From Hahellaceae bacterium (GTDB lineage Bacteria > Pseudomonadota > Gammaproteobacteria > Pseudomonadales > Oleiphilaceae): DNA of 20,406 nt. The translations under genes were made by a program, and so were the position numbers. Below the pieces are notes generated by a model. That model was not told where the DNA came from, did no database searches, and saw nothing but the letters and a program-made list of their open reading frames with translations. The stretch covers positions 1 through 20,406 of the forward strand of contig JACKOD010000008.1 in NCBI GenBank assembly GCA_024234505.1. Direction: 5' to 3'. Of this stretch, positions 8,441 through 15,459 are shown one piece after another. Every line of letters starts with the position of its first letter. Position 1 is the first letter of the stretch.

Positions 8441-8461
8441 GGGTTTTGCGACTTATCTTCT

Positions 8462-8488
8462 TTGTCACTATGTATTTTTACGTAGAAT
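8462..8488 (+). promoter_or_regulatory. Candidate promoter of the Rsm-like RNA
   Basis: TTGTCA (8462-8467) and TAGAAT (8483-8488) resemble sigma70 -35 and -10 boxes with a short 15-base spacer. Transcription would start near 8495. The weak spacing fits a promoter that needs an activator such as GacA. Confidence 0.4.
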
Positions 8489-8494
8489 AGGCAG

Positions 8495-8620
8495 TGCAAG
8501 GATGCTTGATTCGTAAGGATACGAAACAGGGATGAACAAGGATGATTTTCACCATGGATTGGTGAGGCGTCGGGCAAACTGGCATACAGGATGAATGCGC
8601 TAGCCCGACGCATATTTCTC
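8495..8620 (+). ncRNA. Candidate CsrA/RsmA-titrating small RNA (RsmY/RsmZ/CsrB type)
   Basis: About 125 bases carrying six GGA motifs in the plus-strand sense (8500, 8517, 8530, 8540, 8556 and 8589); five fit A-N-GGA, the CsrA/RsmA core. Three sit in hairpin loops: TTCGT-AAGGAT-ACGAA (8510-8525), TCACC-ATGGATT-GGTGA (8549-8565), and GCAT-ACAGGATGA-ATGC (8582-8598). The others lie in apparently single-stranded linkers. The last hairpin is nested in a 9-bp stem GCGTCGGGC (8567-8575) / GCCCGACGC (8603-8611), followed by ATATTTCT, which may be the terminator, though its T-tract is poor. Length, motif density and loop display match the RsmY/RsmZ class, and a GacA-like element and promoter-like boxes lie upstream. 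Reading frames through the segment on either strand lack ribosome sites and protein-like composition. The expected role is to bind and sequester CsrA/RsmA. The ends are estimates. Confidence 0.65.
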
Positions 8621-8757
8621 CCTTTCTCCTTCGTTGGTTGCCCTCCCTCGAATGATGTTTTCCGCTTTTTGTACGACTCAGTCGACGAACAAATAGAAAC
8701 ACCACTAATAACGTTAATATTGACCGGATCTGGTCTGACACCGCAAAGGAATTGCGC

Positions 8758-9108
8758 ATGACTAAAATACTACCTCAAATTCGCCTCTACTTTTCTTATC
8801 TGATGCTGGCTTTGGCCTTTGCCTTTACGGCGATGGAATCTCCTATTGGTATCGCTGAAGAAGCTTCTGCACCAGCTGCGACCCCAGAGCAAGCATCACA
8901 AACTCAGACACAAAAAATCAATATCAATACCGCAGATGCAAAGACACTGGCGGAAAACATGAAAGGCATCGGAATCAAGAAAGCTCAAGCGATCATTGAA
9001 TATCGTGAGGCGTTCGGCCCTTTTCTGACCGTAGAAGATCTTGCCTCTGTTAAAGGTATTGGCGAAAAGACTATCGCGAAAAATGTGGCGATTCTGTCGG
9101 TAGAGTAG
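8758..9108 (+). CDS. Exported ComEA-like helix-hairpin-helix protein
   Basis: A 116-residue protein with a signal peptide or N-terminal anchor (hydrophobic stretch about residues 8-35), a short Ala/Pro/Gln-rich spacer, then a ComEA-type double helix-hairpin-helix domain: ININTADAKTLAENMKGIG followed by KKAQAIIEYR and VEDLASVKGIGEKTIAKN. Such proteins bind double-stranded DNA non-specifically. Exported forms act in natural transformation by drawing DNA into the periplasm together with type IV pili, which are encoded about 11 kb away. The ATG at 8758 is set by AAGGA (8746-8750) seven bases upstream; an in-frame TTG six bases earlier is less likely. The leader holds a small hairpin with a GGATCT loop (8722-8735). 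A competence role is inferred, since small ComEA-like proteins are widespread and some have other roles. Confidence 0.88.
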   Translation: MTKILPQIRLYFSYLMLALAFAFTAMESPIGIAEEASAPAATPEQASQTQTQKININTADAKTLAENMKGIGIKKAQAIIEYREAFGPFLTVEDLASVKGIGEKTIAKNVAILSVE

Positions 9109-9151
9109 TTCAACCTACAGAGATGTGGGCAAGCTGTCACAAAACCCCACC

Positions 9152-9179
9152 CCCTCCTTGCAACTTTGCGTAAGGAGGG
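9152..9179. terminator. Hairpin between convergent genes, possible terminator
   Basis: A perfect 8-bp stem CCCTCCTT (9152-9159) / AAGGAGGG (9172-9179) with a 12-base loop lies 43 bases after the ComEA-like stop. Neither side has a good T-run, so termination is uncertain. The purine-rich hairpin resembles dispersed intergenic repeats seen in many proteobacteria. Confidence 0.35.
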
Positions 9180-9209
9180 AGATTTGAAACTTGCCACGAT
9201 CCCCCTGAA

Positions 9210-9290
9210 GCGAGGGACATCCTCGCCCCGATAGCCGAGCATCGGTAACCAAAGGCCACGGTAGCCGAAGACCTAAGTAACCAAAAGCGC
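9210..9290. repeat. Degenerate tandem repeat with adjacent hairpin
   Basis: A hairpin GCGAGG-GACAT-CCTCGC (9210-9226) is followed by two related units. CGATAGCCGA (9229-9238) and GTAACCAAA (9245-9253) recur as CGGTAGCCGA (9259-9268) and GTAACCAAA (9277-9285), a period of about 30-32 bases. The reading frames across it look like artefacts. It could be a fragment of a dispersed intergenic repeat. Confidence 0.4.
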
Positions 9291-9367
9291 CCCGAGGACG
9301 GACCGCCTTCAGTTTAATCGCCATCAACAGACGTGCTAATTAGTCGTGTAGAAATATCCTCAGGCAC

Positions 9368-10726
9368 TTAATCAAGCACAACTTCTTCACCTTGCTCAGG
9401 TACCGTCACATCCCAGCCAAAACGCCGCTTGAGATGGCAACGCATAGCATCGGCAGCAGCTTCTTCACCATGAGTAACGAATACTTTTTGGGGTTTGATC
9501 TCTGAAGTGGCGAGCCAGGCGATAATTTCATTGTAATCACCGTGGGCTGACAAACTGTCTAAATGGTAGATATCAGCCTGTACCGGTCGATATTCACCAT
9601 GAATTTTGACTTCTTTAGCGCCGTGAGTTAATGCATCACCTCGCGTACCCGGTGCCTGAAACCCGGTAAAGATGATGCTGTTTTTATGGTTGGGAAGCAG
9701 TGTTTTAAGATGGTGCAGCACCCGCCCCCCACTCGCCATACCACTTGCCGAAAGAATCACACAAGGGTAATGCTTGGTATTCAGCGCAATGGATTCCTCT
9801 GCGGTTCGCACAAAATGCGTGTTCTGATCGATTTTATGACAATCCTGTGCACTCAACTTATGCTCTTTGTGATATTTGCTAAAAATTTCGGTCGCCGTAA
9901 TCGCCATCGGACTATTCAGATACACGGGCACCCTGGGAATTTTGTCCTGAGCCTGCAATTGTTCGATGATATAGAGCAGCGTCTGCGCCCGCCCGACTGC
10001 AAACGTCGGCAACAGGACAACCCCTCCTCGCTGGACGGTCTCATTTATTATTTTTGTCAAAAAGGCAAAGGCATCGATCATTTCATGCAAGCGGTCGCCG
10101 TAAGTAGACTCCACGACCAGATAATCGGCTGTTTGTAGTGGCGTCGGGGGATACATGACCAAATCATCCTGTCGCCCCACATCGCCGCTGAAAACCAGCG
10201 TTTTATTGTTGGCATGCACGGACACGCTCGATGCGCCCAAAATATGTCCTGCCGGCGCAAAGGTTACGGACACCCCGGGAAAAAGTTCAATCGCCTCGTT
10301 AAAATGTACCGATTTGAAATGTTTAAGCGAAGCTCTGGCATCCGCCTCGGTATAAAGTGGCAATGCTGGCGAGTGTTTTGAAAAGCGCTTGTGGTTAGCA
10401 TACCGGGCATCTTCTTCCTGCAGATAGCCAGCATCCGGCAAAAGCACATTACACAATTCATGCGTTGCGTGAGTGCAGATAATCGACCCTTTGTAACCCT
10501 GTTTAACCAGCGCAGGAATATAACCACTGTGATCAATATGCGCGTGAGTGATAATCACCGAATCGATAGTGGCCGGATCAACCGGGAACGATTGCCAGTT
10601 CTTTAAACGAAGTTTCTTAACCCCCTGATAAAGACCGCAATCTACCAGAATACGCTTGCCACTCACTTCAATCAGATAGCGAGACCCCGTGACTGTACCA
10701 GCGGCCCCCAAAAAACGTAGTTTCAT
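9368..10726 (-). CDS. Metallo-beta-lactamase/beta-CASP RNase-like protein (second copy)
   Basis: A 452-residue protein starting MKLRFLGAAGTVTGS. The zinc motif HAHIDH is at residues 61-66, PAGHILGASS and FSGDVG follow, and ESTYGDRLHE opens the beta-CASP part exactly as in the paralogue at 6852-8246. ASGMASGGR, DSLSAHGD and THGE complete the RNA-metabolising signature. The ATG at 10726 is supported by GAGGA (plus-strand complement 10731-10735) four to five bases upstream and by alignment with the paralogue; a longer frame from 10789 adds 21 residues of non-homologous sequence and is rejected. The gene is divergent from the phosphorylase/PRPP synthetase pair and shares a 202-bp promoter region with it, which suggests joint use. 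The likely role is ribonuclease activity on RNA, inferred from the family. Confidence 0.92.
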   Translation of the reverse strand: MKLRFLGAAGTVTGSRYLIEVSGKRILVDCGLYQGVKKLRLKNWQSFPVDPATIDSVIITHAHIDHSGYIPALVKQGYKGSIICTHATHELCNVLLPDAGYLQEEDARYANHKRFSKHSPALPLYTEADARASLKHFKSVHFNEAIELFPGVSVTFAPAGHILGASSVSVHANNKTLVFSGDVGRQDDLVMYPPTPLQTADYLVVESTYGDRLHEMIDAFAFLTKIINETVQRGGVVLLPTFAVGRAQTLLYIIEQLQAQDKIPRVPVYLNSPMAITATEIFSKYHKEHKLSAQDCHKIDQNTHFVRTAEESIALNTKHYPCVILSASGMASGGRVLHHLKTLLPNHKNSIIFTGFQAPGTRGDALTHGAKEVKIHGEYRPVQADIYHLDSLSAHGDYNEIIAWLATSEIKPQKVFVTHGEEAAADAMRCHLKRRFGWDVTVPEQGEEVVLD

Positions 10727-10800
10727 CCCTTCCTCACTTTTCTTTTTCGGCGCACTTAAGCTGTCCGGAAAACAATAAAATCGCCACACCGATACTTAGC

Positions 10801-10829
10801 TTGACTATACTCTAGCTATAACGTATTGA
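10801..10829 (+). promoter_or_regulatory. Possible promoter of the phosphorylase operon
   Basis: TTGACT (10801-10806, five of six matches to the -35 consensus) is followed after 17 bases by TATTGA (10824-10829), a weak -10. The predicted leader would be about 90 bases. Other AT-rich hexamers nearby (TATAAC at 10817) mean the -10 assignment is uncertain. Confidence 0.3.
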
Positions 10830-10928
10830 TACATAGCAAATATTAACTATTCATATCCATACTGCGCTGTAATTAACAGTACTAACTATAGCCACTATTT
10901 GACTTTACGAGACGGATGCTCCCATTGC

Positions 10929-12467
10929 ATGTCAGATCCATCCAACAACACAGCCAATCATCACCTTAACTTTCTGAAATTACACCGTATGCATATAGAT
11001 ACGCATCAGGAAGCCGTTATTTATATGAGGGAGGATTGTTATGTTTGCCGAGCGGAGGGCTTCGATGCGCACTCCAGAGTCAGAATTTCTACGCATTCGG
11101 CCAGCATTATTGCAACGGTCAATGTGGTCTCCAGCGATCTGATTTCTCATCAGGAGGCGGGGCTATCCGAGTCAGCATGGAAATTACTTCAAGCATCTGA
11201 GGGTGAAAAAGCCTGGTTTGCTCACGCGGCACCGGCAGATTCCATGAGTGCCGTAAGGGGCAAAATTTATGGCACCCCCTTTACCAACGACAGTGCCTCT
11301 CAAATAATTACCGATGTTACGCTAGGCCGTTACTCCGACATTCAGTTAGCCGCGTTTGTCACTGCTTGCGCGGGCAGTCGCCTGGACAAGTATGAAGTTA
11401 CCGCCTTAACACGAGCGATGGTGGCCGCGGGCAGCAACCTGGACTGGGGTCGCGAAAAAGTAATGGATAAGCATTGCGTCGGCGGCCTTCCCGGCAACCG
11501 CACAACACCGATTATTGTTGCGATCGTCAGTGCGGCAGGTTTAATCATGCCGAAAACTTCGTCCAGAGCGATTACTTCTCCGGCAGGCACGGCCGATACC
11601 ATGGAAACATTGGCCCCAGTGGCCTTGTCGCTTGAGAAAATGCGCAGCGTTGTCGAAAAGGAAGGCGGCTGCATTGCCTGGGGAGGTTCTGTCAGTCTGA
11701 GCCCAGCCGATGACATTCTTATCCGCGTAGAACGCGCCTTGGATCTGGACAGTGAGGGACAGTTAGTCGCTTCTGTGATATCCAAGAAGGTCGCGGCGGG
11801 TTCCACCCATGTTTTGATTGATCTGCCCGTTGGCCTGACTGCCAAAGTCCGGAGTATTGAATTCGCAGACAAACTGTCGGAAATGCTCAGGTACACCGGA
11901 ACCTCTCTTGGCTTGCAAATTGAGACTTATTATAGCGATGGCCAACAGCCTGTCGGCCAAGGTATCGGCCCTGCACTCGAGGCGCGCGATATACTGTCTG
12001 TACTGCAAAATAAGGTTGATGCGCCGACTGATCTGCGCGAACGCGCACTCACTTTAGCCGGAAAACTATTAGAAATGGGGGGCGCCGCTCCCGCAGGTGA
12101 AGGTGATGCCATCGCCGAATCTATTTTACTCTCTGGCCAGGCATGGCAGAAGTTTCAGGCCATCTGTGAGGCACAAGGTGGAATGCGCTCGCCTCCCGTT
12201 GCCCCATTTACCCACATCGTATCGTCACAACGCTCAGGTATTATTTCGTATATTAACAATCGCTTTGTCGCCAAACTCGCCAAGCTCGCCGGCGCTCCTG
12301 CGGCACCCGCCGCCGGTCTGGATTTTCATATCCGGTTAGGGCAAAAAGTCTGCCTGGGATGCCCGCTTTTTACTATTCACGCAGAAACCCGAGGCGAGCT
12401 TGCCTATGCCATCGACTTTCTGAAGGCGCATCCTGATGCCGTCAGAATTGAGGACGAAAACTTATGA
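10929..12467 (+). CDS. AMP/thymidine phosphorylase-family protein (archaeal AMP phosphorylase-like)
   Basis: A 512-residue enzyme of the nucleoside/NMP phosphorylase family. An extra N-terminal domain of about 100 residues (YMREDCYVCRAEGF near 32-45) is followed by the catalytic core with DKHCVGGLPGNRTT (180-193, phosphate-binding) and TSSRAITSPAGTADTME (210-226). These two motifs are shared with archaeal AMP phosphorylase, which splits NMPs with phosphate into base and ribose-1,5-bisphosphate. Plain thymidine phosphorylase is about 440 residues and lacks the N-terminal domain. The annotation 'thymidine phosphorylase' commonly given to this subgroup may therefore understate its substrate. I chose ATG 10929 over a TTG at 10899; neither has a strong ribosome site. 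The stop overlaps the PRPP synthetase start (ATGA), indicating translational coupling and a shared pathway. Confidence 0.9.
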   Translation: MSDPSNNTANHHLNFLKLHRMHIDTHQEAVIYMREDCYVCRAEGFDAHSRVRISTHSASIIATVNVVSSDLISHQEAGLSESAWKLLQASEGEKAWFAHAAPADSMSAVRGKIYGTPFTNDSASQIITDVTLGRYSDIQLAAFVTACAGSRLDKYEVTALTRAMVAAGSNLDWGREKVMDKHCVGGLPGNRTTPIIVAIVSAAGLIMPKTSSRAITSPAGTADTMETLAPVALSLEKMRSVVEKEGGCIAWGGSVSLSPADDILIRVERALDLDSEGQLVASVISKKVAAGSTHVLIDLPVGLTAKVRSIEFADKLSEMLRYTGTSLGLQIETYYSDGQQPVGQGIGPALEARDILSVLQNKVDAPTDLRERALTLAGKLLEMGGAAPAGEGDAIAESILLSGQAWQKFQAICEAQGGMRSPPVAPFTHIVSSQRSGIISYINNRFVAKLAKLAGAPAAPAAGLDFHIRLGQKVCLGCPLFTIHAETRGELAYAIDFLKAHPDAVRIEDENL

Positions 12468-13342
12468 TTCCGTTAGCTTTTAATCTTTTCTATGCAGGGG
12501 AAAACTCCCTCGGTGCCAACATCATAGAAAAACTGAATTTGGAAAGTGCACAATTCGAAATTCGCCAATTTCCCGATGGCGAATCCTATGTTCGCGTTGA
12601 TAGTGAGGTAGCAAACCGCAAAGTCATACTCATCGCCAACCTGCACCAACCCGACCACAAATTCCTTTGCCTTGCCTACTTGTGCGAAACACTCAAGGAA
12701 CTCGGGGCGGCCCATATTACCCTTATCAGCCCTTACCTGCCGTATATGCGTCAAGATATCCGCTTTAAACCCGGCGAAGCCGTGACCTCACGGATATTTG
12801 CTCGCTATCTATCAGGACTGGTAGACAAACTCATTACTATCGATCCACATCTGCACCGCTACAACTCTCTGGACGAGATCTATAGCATTCCAACAACCGT
12901 TCTCAGTGCCAACCGGCTCATCGCCGACTGGATCAAACAAAACGTCAACGCCCCACTGATCATCGGGCCTGACAGTGAAAGTGCCCAATGGGCTGCTGAA
13001 ACAGCCGAACTCGTGGGTTGTCCCCACTTGGTACTGGAAAAAACCCGCCACGGTGATAGAGATGTAGAGATTGCCATGCCCGATATCAGCCATCTGAAGG
13101 ACCATTCTCCGGTACTGGTGGATGATATTATTTCTACCGGACGGACGATGATTCAAACGGCTCAAGAACTTAGAAAATTAGGACTAAAGACGCCAACCTG
13201 TATTGGTGTGCATGCACTGTTTTCGGATGATGCATTTTGCAAGATGAAAGACTCCAACATTATGCAAATTGTTACATGCGACACCATCCCCCATAAAACC
13301 AATGGAGTTTCATGCAGCCCACTTTTAGAAGATCTTGTCTAA
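12464..13342 (+). CDS. prs: Ribose-phosphate pyrophosphokinase (PRPP synthetase), short archaeal-like form
   Basis: A 292-residue enzyme that makes 5-phosphoribosyl 1-diphosphate from ribose-5-phosphate and ATP. Visible motifs are FPDGESYVRV (37-46), the flexible catalytic loop region PYMRQDIRFKPGEAVTSR (93-110), the DPHLHR segment (127-132), GPDSESAQWA (168-177), and the PRPP-binding loop VLVDDIISTGRT (217-228). Canonical bacterial enzymes have about 315 residues and loop DDIIDTGGT. The KPGEAVTSR and DDIISTGRT variants and short length resemble archaeal-type enzymes. It overlaps the phosphorylase gene by four bases. Because most genomes carry a separate housekeeping prs, this may be a second, pathway-specific copy, an inference that the rest of the genome must confirm. 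A specialised substrate is possible. Confidence 0.9.
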   Translation: MIPLAFNLFYAGENSLGANIIEKLNLESAQFEIRQFPDGESYVRVDSEVANRKVILIANLHQPDHKFLCLAYLCETLKELGAAHITLISPYLPYMRQDIRFKPGEAVTSRIFARYLSGLVDKLITIDPHLHRYNSLDEIYSIPTTVLSANRLIADWIKQNVNAPLIIGPDSESAQWAAETAELVGCPHLVLEKTRHGDRDVEIAMPDISHLKDHSPVLVDDIISTGRTMIQTAQELRKLGLKTPTCIGVHALFSDDAFCKMKDSNIMQIVTCDTIPHKTNGVSCSPLLEDLV

Positions 13343-13407
13343 ACCCCTTACTCGCACTATTTACCCCGGTGCGTCCAAGCTGCCCATAATTTTCAGACGA
13401 GACTGCG

Positions 13408-14517
13408 ATGCACATCATCTTTACTGCAACCAGTTACCCAAGAAGTCCTTCTGACTGGCAAAGCCTTTTCATCAAAAAGCTTCTTGATGCTTACGCTTTA
13501 CACTCCGAACACAAAACCTATGTTTGGGCCCCAAAGGGTCCACTGCATGCTAATTTAAATTACTTATGCACCCAAAGTGACGCAGAATTTCTTCGTAAAT
13601 TGGCTGAGAAAGGCGGTATAGCGCACTTACTTCGCACAAACAAAGCATCTGCAGTGGTGAACGGAACGCAGTTATTATTGAAATTACGCCATGCGATTAC
13701 ACAAAGTAAGCAATTCGCCGATATATACCACCTAAACTGGCTGCAATCACTGCTTCCTATGTGGAATATCAAAACACCCGCGGTTGCAACAATATTGGGG
13801 TCAGACTATCAATTACTCAACCTTCCCGGGGTAGTGCCCGCAATTCGACAAGTACTCAAAAGAACAAACTGCGTACTTGCTCCAAACAACGAGTGGATGC
13901 AGCAACCACTGAATAATTATTTTGGTGATTTGGCAGAGGTTAAATATATTCCCTTCGGAATTGATGAGCGCTGGTATCGCATTGACCGACAACCCGAATC
14001 GGAAAAGAATGTATGGATTTGCGTACTAAGGCTGACTCGCCAAAAAATGGGCAATATCTTTGAATGGGGTGAGTCTATTTTTAAACAGTCCAGATTCCAT
14101 GAACTCCACTTGTTCGGACCGAATCAGGAAAATATTGCCATTCCTGCGTGGGTCAAATACCACGGACCCACAACGGCTGACACACTGGAGTCAGAATGGT
14201 TCCCCAAAGCAAGCGGACTAATTAGTCTTAGCCAGCATTCAGAAGGTCGACCCCAGGTGATGCTGGAAGCCATGGCTGCGGGATTACCCATCATTGCCTC
14301 AAATATCCCCGCGCATGCAGATTTGCTCAGGAAGGATGATGCAGGAATACTGGTTGACAATGAAGCAGAGTTTCTAGGCGCAATAGAAGCGCTATCCGAT
14401 CACAAAATTCAACTTGAAAAATCCTTGAGTTGCAAGAAAGTGGCCAAAGAATCCTATGGTACCTGGGATGATTGCTATACTCGTTTCAATGAAGTTTACA
14501 CAAGGCTGCTCGAATGA
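13408..14517 (+). CDS. GT4-type glycosyltransferase
   Basis: A 369-residue protein with GT-B architecture. The N-terminal half (1-180) has TATSYPRSPSD and the acceptor-side segment DIYHLNWLQSLLP. The C-terminal donor domain starts near 200, with LRLTRQKMG and the retaining-type E-x7-E motif, E279 to E287 (EGRPQVMLE), followed by AMAAGLPIIAS and NIPAHADLL. These features place it in the GT4 family, which transfers a sugar from a nucleotide donor in the cytoplasm. It starts 65 bases after the PRPP synthetase stop with only a weak ribosome site, and its stop overlaps the next gene (ATGA), so those two are coupled. Context points to surface-polysaccharide or pilin-glycan synthesis; donor and acceptor are unknown. 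Confidence 0.88.
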   Translation: MHIIFTATSYPRSPSDWQSLFIKKLLDAYALHSEHKTYVWAPKGPLHANLNYLCTQSDAEFLRKLAEKGGIAHLLRTNKASAVVNGTQLLLKLRHAITQSKQFADIYHLNWLQSLLPMWNIKTPAVATILGSDYQLLNLPGVVPAIRQVLKRTNCVLAPNNEWMQQPLNNYFGDLAEVKYIPFGIDERWYRIDRQPESEKNVWICVLRLTRQKMGNIFEWGESIFKQSRFHELHLFGPNQENIAIPAWVKYHGPTTADTLESEWFPKASGLISLSQHSEGRPQVMLEAMAAGLPIIASNIPAHADLLRKDDAGILVDNEAEFLGAIEALSDHKIQLEKSLSCKKVAKESYGTWDDCYTRFNEVYTRLLE

Positions 14518-15428
14518 AAATACTAATTTTGGGCTCATCTGGATTCATTGGGCAAGCGCTAGCGCAACACCTGTGCAAATTGGGACATCATGTGGTAGGT
14601 GTGAGCCGTTTCAATATAGAAAGCGGCGTAGACCATGAAGTAATTGAATGTACGATAAACAATACCAGCGAATATTATAGCGACATCTTATCTTCAGATA
14701 TAATATTCCATCTTGCTTCAGATACTACACCGTCTATATCCATTGACAAACCAAGTCTTGAAGGTATAAACAACATACTTCCGACACTGTCATTTCTGGA
14801 AGCGCTACAGGATTCCAAAGCAACTTTAGTTTATATATCCAGCGGCGGTATGCTTTACGCGCCCACACAAAACAAATACGCGAATGAAAACTCTCCTATT
14901 AGAATTACTTCAAACTATGCAGCGGGAAAAATCACCATTGAAAGCTTCATTGAAGCTTATAGTGTAAGAACAAACAATAAGGCAATAATACTTCGGCCAT
15001 CTAATATTTATGGGCCCGGCCAACTACCAAAAAGAAAGTTCGGGCTTATTCCAACCGTGTTTTCTACCATTCTAACTAATAAAACATTTGAAGTCTGGGG
15101 AAGCGGTGAGATCAAGAAAAATTTTTTATACATAGATGATTTTATTTCTCTATGTACCTGCATCGTACAAACACCAGACATTGCAGAAAACTTTAGCATT
15201 TTTAATGCGGGTTCAGATCAGGTTGTTTCAATAAATAATATTATCGGGTTAGCTGAGAGCATCTCGGGCGTCACACTCAAAAAGATAATCAAACCGAGCA
15301 GAAATATTGATACGAATTCAACAACACTTAGCTCTAAAAAGGCCCTGGATATTTACAACTGGAAGGCAAATACCACCATTGAGGCTGGCATGAAAAGCAC
15401 ATGGGAGTGGATGCGACAGAAAAAATAA
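14514..15428 (+). CDS. NAD-dependent epimerase/dehydratase (extended SDR)
   Basis: A 304-residue extended short-chain dehydrogenase. It has the nucleotide-binding GSSGFIG (7-13), HLASDTTPS near 66-74, catalytic serine region YISSGG (107-112), and catalytic YAAGK (Tyr135, Lys139), followed by RPSNIYGPGQ. The family modifies nucleotide sugars (epimerisation, dehydration or reduction). It is translationally coupled to the GT4 gene by an ATGA overlap, so it may supply that enzyme's donor. The DNA is visibly more AT-rich than the phosphorylase and beta-CASP genes, with many AAT/ATA codons, which suggests separate acquisition. A hairpin with five Ts follows directly. Confidence 0.9.
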   Translation: MKILILGSSGFIGQALAQHLCKLGHHVVGVSRFNIESGVDHEVIECTINNTSEYYSDILSSDIIFHLASDTTPSISIDKPSLEGINNILPTLSFLEALQDSKATLVYISSGGMLYAPTQNKYANENSPIRITSNYAAGKITIESFIEAYSVRTNNKAIILRPSNIYGPGQLPKRKFGLIPTVFSTILTNKTFEVWGSGEIKKNFLYIDDFISLCTCIVQTPDIAENFSIFNAGSDQVVSINNIIGLAESISGVTLKKIIKPSRNIDTNSTTLSSKKALDIYNWKANTTIEAGMKSTWEWMRQKK

Positions 15429-15432
15429 TTTC

Positions 15433-15451
15433 GTAGTTCGAACTACTTTTT
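15433..15451 (+). terminator. Intrinsic terminator between convergent genes
   Basis: The perfect palindrome GTAGTTCGAACTAC (15433-15446) is followed by TTTTT (15447-15451), five bases after the epimerase stop. On the minus strand it is followed by GAAATTATTTTT, so it may also serve the converging membrane-protein gene. Confidence 0.75.
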
Positions 15452-15459
15452 CTAGCGAC

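Noticed and set aside
8431..8759. Short minus-strand reading frames across the gap before the ComEA-like gene
   Set aside because: No ribosome sites and composition unlike a protein; the structured plus-strand RNA explains the segment better.
9152..9226. A second Csr/Rsm-like RNA
   Set aside because: GGA occurs here too, but mostly inside stems, and there is no promoter-like pair or GacA element upstream.
9229..9285. CRISPR array
   Set aside because: Only two degenerate units with no true spacers and no cas genes.
9115..9327. Short minus-strand reading frames between the ComEA-like and beta-CASP genes
   Set aside because: They cross hairpins and a degenerate repeat and lack start signals; probably artefacts.
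10727..10789. 21-residue N-terminal extension of the second beta-CASP protein
   Set aside because: ATG 10726 has a good ribosome site and aligns with the start of the paralogue; the extension has no family resemblance.
10899..10928. TTG start ten codons upstream for the phosphorylase
   Set aside because: No ribosome site and a less likely start codon; ATG 10929 gives the length expected for the family.
11029..11041. Strong GGAGG followed by an ATG inside the phosphorylase gene
   Set aside because: The ATG is out of frame, and the in-frame sequence here encodes the conserved N-terminal motif, so the match looks coincidental.
13343..13407. Terminator between the PRPP synthetase and GT4 genes
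   Set aside because: Only a 5-bp CGCAC/GTGCG stem with no T-run; readthrough cannot be excluded.
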